The notes: generated from the letters alone by a model not told the origin. Shown: positions 25,372 to 33,916, counted from the first letter of the stretch. The stretch is 64,000 nucleotides of DNA from Caballeronia sp. GAFFF1 (GCF_023630705.1 NZ_JALQEM010000036.1:62001-126000), one strand, 5' to 3'. Numbers and translations are program-made.

Positions 25372-26145
25372 ATGAAAGTCGAGAAACGCCGCGAAGCCAT
25401 GTTGAAGGCCGTGCTGTCCGGCATGAACGATGTGGCCGCGCTGTGCGAGCACTTCGGCATGTCGGAGGCGACGGTGCGGCGCGACCTGCGCGCGCTCGCC
25501 GAAGAACGCCGCATCGTGCGCACGTACGGCGGCGCGGCGTCGGTGGGCGTGCACGAGCCGGAGGAATCGCTCGATACGCGGCGGGGAAGTTTTCGGGAAC
25601 AGAAGGAAGCCATCGCGCGGGCGGCGGCGCGGCATGTGCAGGACGGCGACACGCTCTTTCTCGACGGCGGCACGACGACCGCCGCGCTCGCGCGCTGCCT
25701 CGCGGGACGCAAGGACATTCAGGTCGTGACGAATAATCTGCTGGCGGTCAGCGCGCTCGCGTCGGCGGACGTGCGCGTGACGCTGATCGGCGGCGACGTG
25801 CGGCCGTCCAGCATGAGCACGCTCGGACCTATTGCGCAGCTTGCGCTGTCGCGCGTCACTTATGACCTGGCTTTTCTGGGCGCGGACGGCGTGGTGGCGG
25901 GCCGCGGGCTATGCGAAGCCACGGCGGAGCAGGCGTTTCTGAAAGAGTGCATCGTCGCGCAGGCGGCGAGCGTGTTCGTGCTCGTCACATCCGACAAGCT
26001 CGGGCGCGCGAGCCAGCAGCACTGGACGCCGCTCGAGCGAGACTGGACGCTCATCACCGATTCGCTGGCTGACCCGGCCGCCGCGAGCCGCTTCACGGAG
26101 CGCGGGAACGTGACTGTCGAGCGCGCGGAGAGCGAAGCGCGCTAG
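25372..26145 (+). CDS. DeoR-family transcriptional repressor
   Basis: The protein has 257 residues from ATG 25372, preceded by AGGAA. The N-terminal helix-turn-helix covers about residues 18-50 (ALCEHFGMSEATVRRDLRAL, then RTYGGA). The C-terminal sugar-phosphate sensor domain has DGDTLFLDGGTTTAALARCL, VTNNLLAV and LGADGV. DeoR proteins usually release DNA when a pathway sugar phosphate binds. Divergent placement next to seven shared half-sites supports control of both the operon and itself. Confidence 0.88.
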   Translation: MKVEKRREAMLKAVLSGMNDVAALCEHFGMSEATVRRDLRALAEERRIVRTYGGAASVGVHEPEESLDTRRGSFREQKEAIARAAARHVQDGDTLFLDGGTTTAALARCLAGRKDIQVVTNNLLAVSALASADVRVTLIGGDVRPSSMSTLGPIAQLALSRVTYDLAFLGADGVVAGRGLCEATAEQAFLKECIVAQAASVFVLVTSDKLGRASQQHWTPLERDWTLITDSLADPAAASRFTERGNVTVERAESEAR

Positions 26146-26160
26146 CAGCCCGCTCCGGTT

Positions 26161-28668
26161 TCATTTGGCGGCGAGCGCGAGCACCGCTTCCACTTCGTCG
26201 AGATCCACGGGCTTGACGAGATGCGCATCGAAGCCGGCAGCGCGCGTGCGGGCGATGTCTTCGTCCGACCCGAGCCCGGTCATGGCGGCGACAATCACAT
26301 GTTTGCCGCCGTCGCTGCTCGCCTGCTCGCGGATGCCGCGAATCACGTCGAAGCCCGTGAGCCCCGGCATCGACAGGTCCAGCAGCACGACCTGCGGCCG
26401 GCGCGCGCCGAACTGCTGCAACGCCTCTTCGCCGTCGTAGGCCGAGCGCGCGGTGTGACCGAGCATGTCGACGAGCAGCGTCATGCTGTCGGCGGAATCG
26501 CGATTGTCGTCCACCACGAGCACTTCCAGTTGCCGATCTGCCGATGCCGCGGGCTGCGCCGGCGTCGCTCCGATGTCCGCGGGCGCCTGCGCGAGCGGCA
26601 GCCACAGCGTGAACGCGCTGCCCTTGCCGGTGCCGCCGCTCTTCGCCTCGACGTGGCCGCCGTGCAGTTCCGCGATCGCGCGCACGAGCGTGAGGCCGAT
26701 GCCGAGCCCGCCTTCGTCGAGATGCGCGCCCGGCGGATGCTCCTGCACGAACAGATCGAAGACCGTGGCGAGCGCATCGGCGGAAATGCCGCGTCCCTGA
26801 TCGGTCACTCGCAGCATCGCCGCATTGCCGCGCGGGCCGACTTCGAGCGTGACCGTCGACCCGGGCGGGCTGAACTTGGATGCGTTGTTGAGCAGATTGT
26901 TGAGCGCCTGAACGAGCCGCGTGGAATCGCCGTTCACGTGCATGCGCTGGCCGCTCTCCTCGACCGCGAGGTGCTGGCCGCGCGCGTCGAACAACGGCTG
27001 GCTCGCTTCAACGCTCAGATGCACGACATCCGCGATATCGACGATTTCCGTCGAGAGACGAATCTTGCCCGAACTGACGCGGCCCGCTTCGAGCAGATCG
27101 TCGACGAGCTTCGTCAGGTGCGCGAGCTGCCGGTCGACGATCAGCCGGCTGCGGTTGACGTCGGGATCGTCGGACGCCTTCAGCTTCAGAATGCTCACGG
27201 CGTTGCGTATCGGCGCGAGCGGATTGCGCAACTCGTGACCGAGCAGCGCGAGAAATTCATTCATGCGCCGGCTCGACGCTTCGAGTTCTTCCAGGCGGCG
27301 GCGCGCGGTCATGTCGCGCGTGATCGCGACGAAGTTCTGCTCGCGGCCATTGGTGGACGGCAGCGCGCTCAGAATGGCATGCGCCCAGAACGCGGAGCCG
27401 TCCTTGCGCACGCGCCAGTCTTCATGCTCCACGCGGCCGTTTTCGCTCGCGCGGCGCAGCGCCTCGTCGGGACGGTCGCGGCCCAGTTCGTCGGGCGGAT
27501 AGAAGAGCGCGAAATGCCGCCCGACCGCTTCTTCCGCCGTGTAACCGTAAAGAGCGCGAGCGCCATCGTTCCACGATTGCACGATGCCGTGCCGGTCCAG
27601 CATGCAAATCGCGTAATCGCTGACCGAATCAATCAGAAGGCGCAGGCGCTGGTTCGCTTCGGTCGCGCGCAGCCGGTCCGTGACGTCGTGGATGAAGCAC
27701 GCGAACTGGCGCTGGCCGTCGAACCATACTTCGCTCACCGTCAGTTCGGCCGCGAACTCGGTGCCGTCGCGACGCAGCGCCGGAAGTTGAATGCGGTTAT
27801 TGATGACGCGGGCTTCGCCGGTGGCGAGATAGCGCGTGAAGCCGGTGCGATGCGCGTCGCGAAGACGCTCGGGCACGATCAGTTGCGCCAGTTCCCGGTT
27901 CACCGCCTCTTGCGCGCGCCAGCCGAAGAGCGACGCCGCGGCCTCGTTCCAGTCGACGATCATGCCGGCTTCGTCCATCGAAATGAAGGCGACGTTCGCG
28001 TTGTCGATCACGGTGCGGCGGCGGCGCAGCGCATCGGCGAGCTTTTTCTCGTACTCCGCGCGCAGCGACGATTCCACGCTTAAGTCCGCGCTCACGCTCG
28101 CGTTGGCCGCCACGAGCTGGCGATTTTCCTGCGCCGCTTCCTCGCGGGCGATGGTTTCCGCGATGCACGCGCAAAACGCGTTCAGGATGGCGATGTCGGA
28201 CTGGTCGAACTGGTCCGGCTCGCCGGAGATGAGCTTGAGCACCGCCACCGAGCGGCCGTCGTAGATAACCGGCGCAACCACCATGGAAATGGCGCCGACC
28301 GCCTGACAAGCCGCGCGATCCACGCGATGGTCGTTTGCAGTATTGCGGCTGATGAGCGCCTGCTGACGCGTGATGCACAGGCCCGACAGACTGCCGGCGC
28401 TCGGCAGCCGGACGCCGACGTGCTGCGCGGCCGCGCCGCTCGCTGCGCAATAGACGAGCTGATCGTCTTCGATCCACTCGACGACAGCGGACGCGACGGC
28501 CGCGACTTCGCGCAAGGTGTCCGTGACTTTTTGCAGATACGCCGGCAGTGGCAGGCGCGAATGCGCAAGACTGGCGAACGTCGCGAACCACCGCTGGAAA
28601 TGCGCCTGACGCTGGCGATCGGGCTTGTGCCTCATATCGGATGCGGAAGCCTCATACTGGAAACGCAT
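26161..28668 (-). CDS. Soluble hybrid histidine kinase (GAF-PAS-PAS-HK-receiver)
   Basis: The protein has 835 residues and no membrane span. A GAF domain occupies about 35-175 (SLSGLCITRQQALISRNT), followed by PAS domains near 225-340 (NVAFISMDEAGMIVDWNEAA) and 345-470 (DYAICMLDRHGIVQSWNDGA). The phosphorylated His is in LALLGHELRNPLAPIRNAVS and the ATP-binding site in LNNLLNNASKFSPPGS and GGLGIGLTLVRAI. The C-terminal receiver has its Asp in VLLDLSMPGLTGFD and the Lys in HLVKPVD. No output-domain partner adjoins it. An ATG 11 codons downstream is an alternative start. Confidence 0.87.
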   Translation of the reverse strand: MRFQYEASASDMRHKPDRQRQAHFQRWFATFASLAHSRLPLPAYLQKVTDTLREVAAVASAVVEWIEDDQLVYCAASGAAAQHVGVRLPSAGSLSGLCITRQQALISRNTANDHRVDRAACQAVGAISMVVAPVIYDGRSVAVLKLISGEPDQFDQSDIAILNAFCACIAETIAREEAAQENRQLVAANASVSADLSVESSLRAEYEKKLADALRRRRTVIDNANVAFISMDEAGMIVDWNEAAASLFGWRAQEAVNRELAQLIVPERLRDAHRTGFTRYLATGEARVINNRIQLPALRRDGTEFAAELTVSEVWFDGQRQFACFIHDVTDRLRATEANQRLRLLIDSVSDYAICMLDRHGIVQSWNDGARALYGYTAEEAVGRHFALFYPPDELGRDRPDEALRRASENGRVEHEDWRVRKDGSAFWAHAILSALPSTNGREQNFVAITRDMTARRRLEELEASSRRMNEFLALLGHELRNPLAPIRNAVSILKLKASDDPDVNRSRLIVDRQLAHLTKLVDDLLEAGRVSSGKIRLSTEIVDIADVVHLSVEASQPLFDARGQHLAVEESGQRMHVNGDSTRLVQALNNLLNNASKFSPPGSTVTLEVGPRGNAAMLRVTDQGRGISADALATVFDLFVQEHPPGAHLDEGGLGIGLTLVRAIAELHGGHVEAKSGGTGKGSAFTLWLPLAQAPADIGATPAQPAASADRQLEVLVVDDNRDSADSMTLLVDMLGHTARSAYDGEEALQQFGARRPQVVLLDLSMPGLTGFDVIRGIREQASSDGGKHVIVAAMTGLGSDEDIARTRAAGFDAHLVKPVDLDEVEAVLALAAK

Positions 28669-28762
28669 AGCTCTTTATCCCATCGATGAAGCGCGGAATA
28701 GGGCGCGCGGGGAAGTCGGCGTATCGGTGGCAGAAGGGCCTCAATTGAAACACAAATGAATC

Positions 28763-28774
28763 GCAAACGTTTGC
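28763..28774. promoter_or_regulatory. Perfect 12-bp palindrome GCAAACGTTTGC
   Basis: This matches the core of LacI/PurR-family operators. It lies about 95 bases upstream of the hybrid kinase start, in a 234-base spacer that otherwise shows no clear feature. No LacI-family gene is present in the window. Confidence 0.4.
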
Positions 28775-28902
28775 CTAAAACCCCGGCTTTTCGTGTTACG
28801 AAAAAAGGGGTGCGGTAAGCGTTTCTCGCCAGCCGTGATTGCGTATTTTGTGCATGCAACGCGCGGCGCGTCGGTAATCTCGTCCGTTGGCAAACAGAGC
28901 GC

Positions 28903-29841
28903 TCATGCGCCCACAGCGCGTCCCGCTTTGGTGATCTCTTCCATCAATAACCGCACGCCGGGCGATAACGGCGCATCGCGTCGCGTGACCATTTCGTACG
29001 GCTCGCTCTTCGACGAAAACGCGAGCGGCAGCGTGCACACGACGCCATGCGCCGTACAGAAGCGCGCGACATCGACCGATACCAGCGCCACCAGCGACGG
29101 ATTCTTTTGCAAGAGCGCGAGCGTCGCGAACGCCGAGGTCGTTTCCAGCAGATGCGCCGGAAAGCGCAGTCCTGCGTCGTGGAACTCGCGTTCGAGCAGA
29201 AGACGCATCGGCATGTTCGCGCGATACACGACCCAGCGGTGCCTCGCCAGATCCTTGAGCGCCACGCGCCGCCGCTTCGCGAGCGGATGCGCGGTATTGG
29301 CGATGACGGCAAGCGTCTCCTGCTGCACGACCACGCTGTCGTAGAGATACGGCGTCTGGCTCACGCTCGTGCGACAGACCGCGACGTCGAGCCGGCCCGC
29401 GTCGATGAGACCGAGCAGCGTCGCGCTCGTGTCCTCGACGATCTCGACCGACATCTCCGGCTGACGCGCGCCGAGCGCCGTGATGGCGTCGGTGACGAGC
29501 GGCACCGCGCCCATGATGACGCCCACCGACACGCGCCCGCCAAAGCCGCGCATGATGCCGACGATCTCTTCGCGCAGATGCGCGAGGTCCGTCTGAATGA
29601 GCCGTGCATAGCGAATCACGCAATGTCCGACGGCGTTGGGCTCGAGGCCCCGATGCGTGCGCACGAAAAGCGGCGTGCCGAACGTGGTTTCGATCTCATG
29701 CAGCGACTTGCTCACGCCCGGTTGCGTGAGGGCGAGCTGGCTCGCCGCGCCTTGCAGTGAACCGCGTTCTTCGAGCGCAATGAGAAGACGCAGTTGCCTC
29801 AAGTGCAGCCGTGAAAGAATCGAATTGAGCGATGGCGTCAT
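28903..29841 (-). CDS. LysR-family transcriptional regulator
   Basis: The protein has 312 residues. The N-terminal winged helix-turn-helix (about 12-75) includes HLRQLRLLIALEERGSLQGA, ASQLALTQPGVSKSLHEIE and FVRTHRGLEPNAVG. The effector domain begins near GFGGRVSVGVIMGAVPLV. The LHLRQLRLL start is typical of the GbpR/PcaQ branch. It diverges from the iron alcohol dehydrogenase gene, so control of that gene by a small aromatic or acid effector is the likely arrangement. Confidence 0.88.
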   Translation of the reverse strand: MTPSLNSILSRLHLRQLRLLIALEERGSLQGAASQLALTQPGVSKSLHEIETTFGTPLFVRTHRGLEPNAVGHCVIRYARLIQTDLAHLREEIVGIMRGFGGRVSVGVIMGAVPLVTDAITALGARQPEMSVEIVEDTSATLLGLIDAGRLDVAVCRTSVSQTPYLYDSVVVQQETLAVIANTAHPLAKRRRVALKDLARHRWVVYRANMPMRLLLEREFHDAGLRFPAHLLETTSAFATLALLQKNPSLVALVSVDVARFCTAHGVVCTLPLAFSSKSEPYEMVTRRDAPLSPGVRLLMEEITKAGRAVGA

Positions 29842-29952
29842 GTTGCGGTTTGACTTGAGGAAAAATTATACCCCTATCACATGCCGTCAGTATCGCGGAC
29901 GCACAGCGCTACGTATACTCAGCCGACGCGCCTATAACTTCCTCATCTCGCC

Positions 29953-31092
29953 ATGCCGCTCATCAATTACATCACGCAGATCCAGTTCGACTTCAACGCC
30001 GTGCGCCTCCTTGCCGGCGAGTGCGAACGTATCGGTATCCGACGTCCGCTCATCGTGACGGATGCAGGTATTCGCGCTGCGGGCCTGCTCGACAAGATCG
30101 TGGATGCGCTCGGTCCCACGTTCGACGCGCCGGTGTTCGACGCGACGCCGCCGAATCCCAACGAAGCCGCCGTGCGCGCGGCGGTCGAGCTGTATCGCTC
30201 GAACGGGTGCGATGGCGTGATCGCGGCAGGCGGCGGCTCGTCGATCGATCTGGCGAAGGGCGTCGCGGTCTGCGCGACGCATGAAGGACCGCTGCAGAGC
30301 TTCGCCGTGATCGAGGGCGGGCTAGCGCGCATCACGGCGGCGACCGCGCCGGTCATCGCCATTCCCACGACGGCGGGAACGGGCAGCGAAGTGGGTCGCG
30401 GCGCGATCCTCATTCTGGATGACGGCCGCAAGGTCGGCGTGATCTCGCCGCATGTGGTGCCGAAAGTCGCCATCTGCGATCCCGAGCTGACGCTCGGCCT
30501 GCCGCCGATGCTCACCGCCGCGACCGGCATGGACGCCATCGCGCATTGCCTCGAAACGTTCATGGCGCCGGCGTTCAACGCGCCCGCCGACGGCATCGCG
30601 CTCGACGGCCTGTGGCGCGCATGGCGATACATCGAGCGGGCGACGCGCGACGGCTCCGACCGCGCCGCGCGCTGGAACATGATGAGCGCGTCGATGCAGG
30701 GCGCGCTCGCGTTCCAGAAGGGCCTCGGCTGCGTCCATAGCCTGAGTCATTCGCTCGGCGGCATCAATCCGAAGCTGCACCACGGCACGCTGAACGCTAT
30801 CTTCTTGCCGGCGGTGATCGCGTTCAACCGCAGCGCGCCGTCGATGCAGGAAGAAGGCAAGCTCGACCGCATCGCGCAGGCGATGGGTCTGGCATCCGGC
30901 GACGAAGTCGGCGACGCGATCCGGGCGATGACCGCTACGCTCGGCCTGCCGCGCGGTTTGGCGGAACTGGGCGTCACGCGCGACCTGTTCCCGCACATCA
31001 TCGCCGGCGCGATGAAGGATCACAGCCACAAGACGAACCCGCGCGAGGCGACAAGCGACGACTACGCCGCCATGCTGGAAGCGTCGATGTAA
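29953..31092 (+). CDS. Iron-containing (group III) alcohol dehydrogenase
   Basis: The protein has 379 residues. Nucleotide-binding GVIAAGGGSSIDLAKGVAV and AIPTTAGTGSEVGRGAILIL are followed by metal-ligand motifs GMDAIAHCLETF and GCVHSLSHSLGG, including the usual spaced His residues. Enzymes of this family reduce aldehydes or oxidise alcohols with NAD(P), and some act on hydroxy acids such as 4-hydroxybutyrate. The substrate is not predictable here. Divergent from a LysR gene across 111 bases. Confidence 0.88.
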   Translation: MPLINYITQIQFDFNAVRLLAGECERIGIRRPLIVTDAGIRAAGLLDKIVDALGPTFDAPVFDATPPNPNEAAVRAAVELYRSNGCDGVIAAGGGSSIDLAKGVAVCATHEGPLQSFAVIEGGLARITAATAPVIAIPTTAGTGSEVGRGAILILDDGRKVGVISPHVVPKVAICDPELTLGLPPMLTAATGMDAIAHCLETFMAPAFNAPADGIALDGLWRAWRYIERATRDGSDRAARWNMMSASMQGALAFQKGLGCVHSLSHSLGGINPKLHHGTLNAIFLPAVIAFNRSAPSMQEEGKLDRIAQAMGLASGDEVGDAIRAMTATLGLPRGLAELGVTRDLFPHIIAGAMKDHSHKTNPREATSDDYAAMLEASM

Positions 31093-31133
31093 CGCGTGTC
31101 CGAAGCGGCGAATGGCGGATTTGCGGCATTGCA

Positions 31134-31171
31134 ACAGAGAACTAGGGAAAACCCCTAGGCTCTGTTACAAT
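31134..31171 (+). promoter_or_regulatory. Long interrupted inverted repeat abutting a -10-like TACAAT
   Basis: ACAGAG (31134-31139) pairs with CTCTGT (31160-31165), and CTAGGG (31142-31147) with CCCTAG (31153-31158), giving 12 paired positions around AAAAC. TACAAT (31166-31171) follows directly. It may be an operator over the -35 region of the 67-residue gene, or the end of the dehydrogenase transcript. Confidence 0.45.
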
Positions 31172-31197
31172 AGCGTGCAAATTCAGGAAGAAACGCC

Positions 31198-31401
31198 ATG
31201 CGCCACCGCTATATCATTCTCGAAAAGATCGCTTTTACGTTGCTCACGCTGTCCGCAGTCGTCGATGCCAGCTACATCACCTGGGAAGAGCACCCCAACT
31301 TCCGCGAAAACGTCACGGAATTCGTCCAGAAGAGTTCAGAGCTGAATTACGCGACCGCCACGGTCGACGGCTCGACCCTGATGCCGATGGCTTTCAACTA
31401 A
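31198..31401 (+). CDS. Small hypothetical protein with N-terminal hydrophobic segment
   Basis: The protein has 67 residues from ATG 31198, preceded by GGAAG. Residues 7-25 are hydrophobic (ILEKIAFTLLTLSAVVDAS) and may be a signal anchor or uncleaved signal peptide; the rest is polar (WEEHPNFRENVTEFVQKSSE). It has its own possible promoter and a strong hairpin terminator. Family not recognised. Confidence 0.6.
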   Translation: MRHRYIILEKIAFTLLTLSAVVDASYITWEEHPNFRENVTEFVQKSSELNYATATVDGSTLMPMAFN

Positions 31402-31415
31402 GCGGCCTCGCAGCT

Positions 31416-31440
31416 GCCCGCCGCTTCCGAAGCGGCGGGC
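31416..31440 (+). terminator. Hairpin terminator of the 67-residue gene
   Basis: GCCCGCCGCTT (31416-31426) and AAGCGGCGGGC (31430-31440) pair perfectly over 11 bp around a 3-base loop, 15 bases after the stop codon. The following T content is poor. Confidence 0.55.
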
Positions 31441-31541
31441 TCAAGCATTCCCCTCCCGCATACCCGCTATTCGGTCCGCCGTCGCACGGCGCGCGCCGCT
31501 TGTCCTATGCTGGCTGCTTCCGTTCAACGCAGCCGCCGCGC

Positions 31542-32462
31542 ATGTCCACCGTTCTTCGTTCCGATGCCCTTCTCGGCGGAACCCTCTTCAGCTTCGCACG
31601 CAGCATCGGGCAGATTATCCTCCAGCGGAACGCCGCAACCGGCGCGCTCGTGTTGGCGGGCGTGCTCTGCGCGAGCCCGCGCCTTGCCTGCGGCTTGCTG
31701 ATTGGCGCGCTCGCGGGGAAGGTCGTGACGCTCATCGCCGAACCTGCCGATTCGCCCGCCGTGCGCGACGACCTCTACGGTTTCAACGGCGCGCTCGCGG
31801 CGCTGGCCGCCTTCACCTTCATTCGGGACACGTCGCAGGCGGCGGCCGTCGCGATCCTCGCCGCCGTCTTTGCGACGATGCTCGCGGGCACGCTCGCGCG
31901 CGGCCTGTCGCGCTGGAACTTGCCGATTCTGTCGAGCCCGGCGATCATCGTCACCTGGTGCTGGATGCCGCTTCTGGCCGACCGGGGCGAAGTCGGCGCG
32001 CTGGGGCCCGTCGCCAAGAGTCTCGACGCACTGATCGAGGCCGCTTTCGCGGGACTCGCGCCCATCGTGTTTGCATCCGGGGCGCTCGCGGGCGGATTGA
32101 TCGCCGTGGGACTCCTGGCCGCGCGGCCCGCGCGCGCGGGCTGGGCGCTCACGGGCAGCGCGTTGGGCGCGGCGCTGCACGGCCTGGGCGGCGCGAACGA
32201 CGCCGTGCTGCTGTCGGGCGCCTGCGGCTTCAACGCGGCGCTGGTGGCGCTGGCTGCCGCGCCGCTCGGTGCGCGGCATGCGTTCATCGGCATTGCGGTT
32301 GCGGTGGTGATCGAGCGCATCGCGGATAGCGCCGGCATCGCTGCACTGACCGCGCCGTTCGTGCTGGCGTCGTGGGCGGTGATTGCGCTCGCGCGCAGGC
32401 TGGAAGCGGCGTCGCGGAACAACGTGCTTCATTCAAGGCCGGAGTCAGCCGTCGAGCCTTGA
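31542..32462 (+). CDS. Urea transporter (UT family)
   Basis: The protein has 306 residues from ATG 31542 (MSTVLRSDALLGGTLFSFAR). It is a chain of hydrophobic helices with the family's LYGFNGALAALAAFTFI motif and a second related half further on (LSGACGFNAALVALAAAPLG), the internal duplication expected of UT channels. It would mediate passive urea movement across the inner membrane. No urease or urea-carboxylase gene is in the window. The repeat array starts about 75 bases after its stop. Confidence 0.83.
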   Translation: MSTVLRSDALLGGTLFSFARSIGQIILQRNAATGALVLAGVLCASPRLACGLLIGALAGKVVTLIAEPADSPAVRDDLYGFNGALAALAAFTFIRDTSQAAAVAILAAVFATMLAGTLARGLSRWNLPILSSPAIIVTWCWMPLLADRGEVGALGPVAKSLDALIEAAFAGLAPIVFASGALAGGLIAVGLLAARPARAGWALTGSALGAALHGLGGANDAVLLSGACGFNAALVALAAAPLGARHAFIGIAVAVVIERIADSAGIAALTAPFVLASWAVIALARRLEAASRNNVLHSRPESAVEP

Positions 32463-32536
32463 TTACGGTGGCGCGCCGACGCGGCTGGTGGCTTCGCATC
32501 GAACTCGAGTACGGTCGGGCTAAAGAGTCAGGCATT
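32463..32536. other. Spacer between the urea transporter gene and the repeat array
   Basis: No gene or clear terminator is seen in these 74 bases. GGTCGGGCTAAAGAGTCAGG near 32513 vaguely resembles the array unit but lacks its hairpin core. Confidence 0.35.
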
Positions 32537-32870
32537 GGCCAGGGTAAGGCGCTAACGCGCTAGGTTCTTGCCGACAGCTTTGCGTGGAGCCGCGGTGCGG
32601 CGCGAAGCGCCAGCGCGGACCGGCAGTTTTGCACCCGGCCAGAGCAAAGCGCTAACGCGCCAATGCTTGCCGACAGGTTCGCGCAGAGCCACGGTGCGGC
32701 GCGAAGCGCCAACTGTGGCGAATCACTCTGCATGGGGCAAGAGTAGGGCGCTAAACCGCGAGCTCTGGCCAGCCGCTCTGCATGAAGCGAAAGCAAGCGC
32801 AAGAGCGCCCAATCTGCCCGACCGCTCTGCATCGGGCCAGATAAGGCGCTGAAGCGCCGATTCTGGCTCA
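32537..32870. repeat. Seven-unit tandem array of about 50-bp hairpin repeats
   Basis: Self-complementary cores occur at 32549-32560 (GCGCTAACGCGC), 32599-32611 (GGCGCGAAGCGCC), 32649-32660 (GCGCTAACGCGC), 32698-32710 (GGCGCGAAGCGCC), 32747-32760 (degenerate), 32797-32808 (GCGCAAGAGCGC) and 32845-32858 (GGCGCTGAAGCGCC). Spacing is 50, 50, 49, 49, 50 and 48 bases. Flanks share GGCCAGAGTAAG-like text before the core and CTTGCCGACAG or CCGCTCTGCAT after it. Units 1 and 3, and 2 and 4, are closest pairs, so a 100-bp block was duplicated. The array ends just before the ribosome site of the aldolase gene. Confidence 0.85.
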
Positions 32871-32882
32871 CAGGAGACCCCT

Positions 32883-33659
32883 ATGTCATTCACTCACACC
32901 CCTGAGCGCCGTATCGACGACAACGCGCCGCGTTCCGCCGCCGAAGCGGCCACGCGCGTCGAGTTGGCCGCCGCGTATCGGCTCGTCGCGCTAAACGGCT
33001 GGGATGACGTCGTCTATACGCACATTTCCGCGAGCGTGCCGGGCGAGCCGGGGCGCTTTCTGATCAATCCGTTCGGGCTCGCGTTCGATGAGGTCACCGC
33101 GTCCAATCTCGTGAAGATCGACATAGAAGGCAACGTGATCGGCGAAAGCGCGCACAGTGTCAACGCCACCGGCTTCGCGCTACACGCCGCCGTGCATGCC
33201 GCGCGAGCCGACGCCGCGTGCGTGATGCATCTGCATGTGCGCGAAGTCATCGCCGTATCGGCGCAACCGCATGGTCTGCTGCCGGCGTCGCAGCACGCGA
33301 TGCGCTTTCACGGCCATCTCGCGTATCACGATTACGAGGGCCTCGCGTTCTCGCCGGCCGAAGGCGAGCGGCTCGTCGCGAGCCTCGGCGGGCATCGCGC
33401 GATGCTGTTGCGAAATCACGGCCCGCTCACGCTCGGGCGCACCATCGCGGAAGCCTATGTGCTCATGGACACGCTCGTGAAAGCCTGCGACATTCAATTG
33501 CGCGCGCTGGCCGGTGTCGGCAAGATGATCGTGCCGACGCCCGACGTCGTGGCACGCACCGCGGCGCAGCTGCATGACGACGACGCCATAGAAGGCGCGC
33601 TCGAATGGCCCGCGCTCTTGCGCAAGATCGACCGCATCGATCCGTCTTACCGCCATTGA
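32883..33659 (+). CDS. Class II aldolase/adducin-family protein
   Basis: The protein has 258 residues; AGGAG lies 6 bases before ATG 32883. Family motifs are ELAAAYRLVALNGWDDVVYT, HISASVPGEPGRFLINP, the zinc-ligand pair in CVMHLHVREV and the later MLLRNHGPLTLG with its His. Members include fuculose-phosphate aldolase-like enzymes and many uncharacterised proteins. The tautomerase gene 23 bases downstream suggests a keto-acid or hydroxy-acid substrate. Confidence 0.83.
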   Translation: MSFTHTPERRIDDNAPRSAAEAATRVELAAAYRLVALNGWDDVVYTHISASVPGEPGRFLINPFGLAFDEVTASNLVKIDIEGNVIGESAHSVNATGFALHAAVHAARADAACVMHLHVREVIAVSAQPHGLLPASQHAMRFHGHLAYHDYEGLAFSPAEGERLVASLGGHRAMLLRNHGPLTLGRTIAEAYVLMDTLVKACDIQLRALAGVGKMIVPTPDVVARTAAQLHDDDAIEGALEWPALLRKIDRIDPSYRH

Positions 33660-33682
33660 CTATTCAAGAGGAGAGCGAAGCA

Positions 33683-33868
33683 ATGCCGACTTTCAACATC
33701 CAGCTTTTCGAAGGCCGCACGGTGGAAGAAAAGCGCAAGTTCGTCGAGGCGATCACGCGAACCACGTGCGAAACGCTCGGCTGCGAGCCGGGATCGGTGG
33801 ACATCATCCTGACCGACGTGAAGCGCGAGAACTGGGCGACGGCCGGCAAGCTGTGGTCGGACCAATAG
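33683..33868 (+). CDS. 4-oxalocrotonate tautomerase-family enzyme
   Basis: The protein has 61 residues (60 after Met removal); AGAGGAG lies upstream of ATG 33683. Pro1 of the mature chain (MPTFNIQLFEGRTVEEKRKF) is the expected catalytic base, Arg11-equivalent is in FEGRTVEE, and the C-terminal DVKRENWATAGKLW replaces the usual aromatic end. Members of this family move double bonds in enol/keto acids. Co-transcribed with the aldolase. Confidence 0.85.
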   Translation: MPTFNIQLFEGRTVEEKRKFVEAITRTTCETLGCEPGSVDIILTDVKRENWATAGKLWSDQ

Positions 33869-33879
33869 GCCGCAAGAAG

Positions 33880-33906
33880 AACGCAGCAGCATCGCGCTGC
33901 TGCGTT
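33880..33906. terminator. Bidirectional hairpin between the tautomerase gene and glcB
   Basis: AACGCAGCAGC (33880-33890) and GCTGCTGCGTT (33896-33906) form an 11-bp perfect stem with loop ATCGC between convergent genes. On the minus strand it is followed by CTTCTTG. Confidence 0.6.
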
Positions 33907-33916
33907 CACGCGAAGA

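Noticed and set aside
32537..32870. CRISPR array
   Set aside because: Both the hairpin cores and the sequences between them are related from unit to unit, so there are no unique spacers, and no cas genes are nearby.
32560..32871. Open frames of about 95-103 codons on both strands of the repeat array
   Set aside because: They only reflect the repeats, lack ribosome sites and show repeat-derived peptides (LALRAAPWL and LALRAAPRL) rather than a protein fold.
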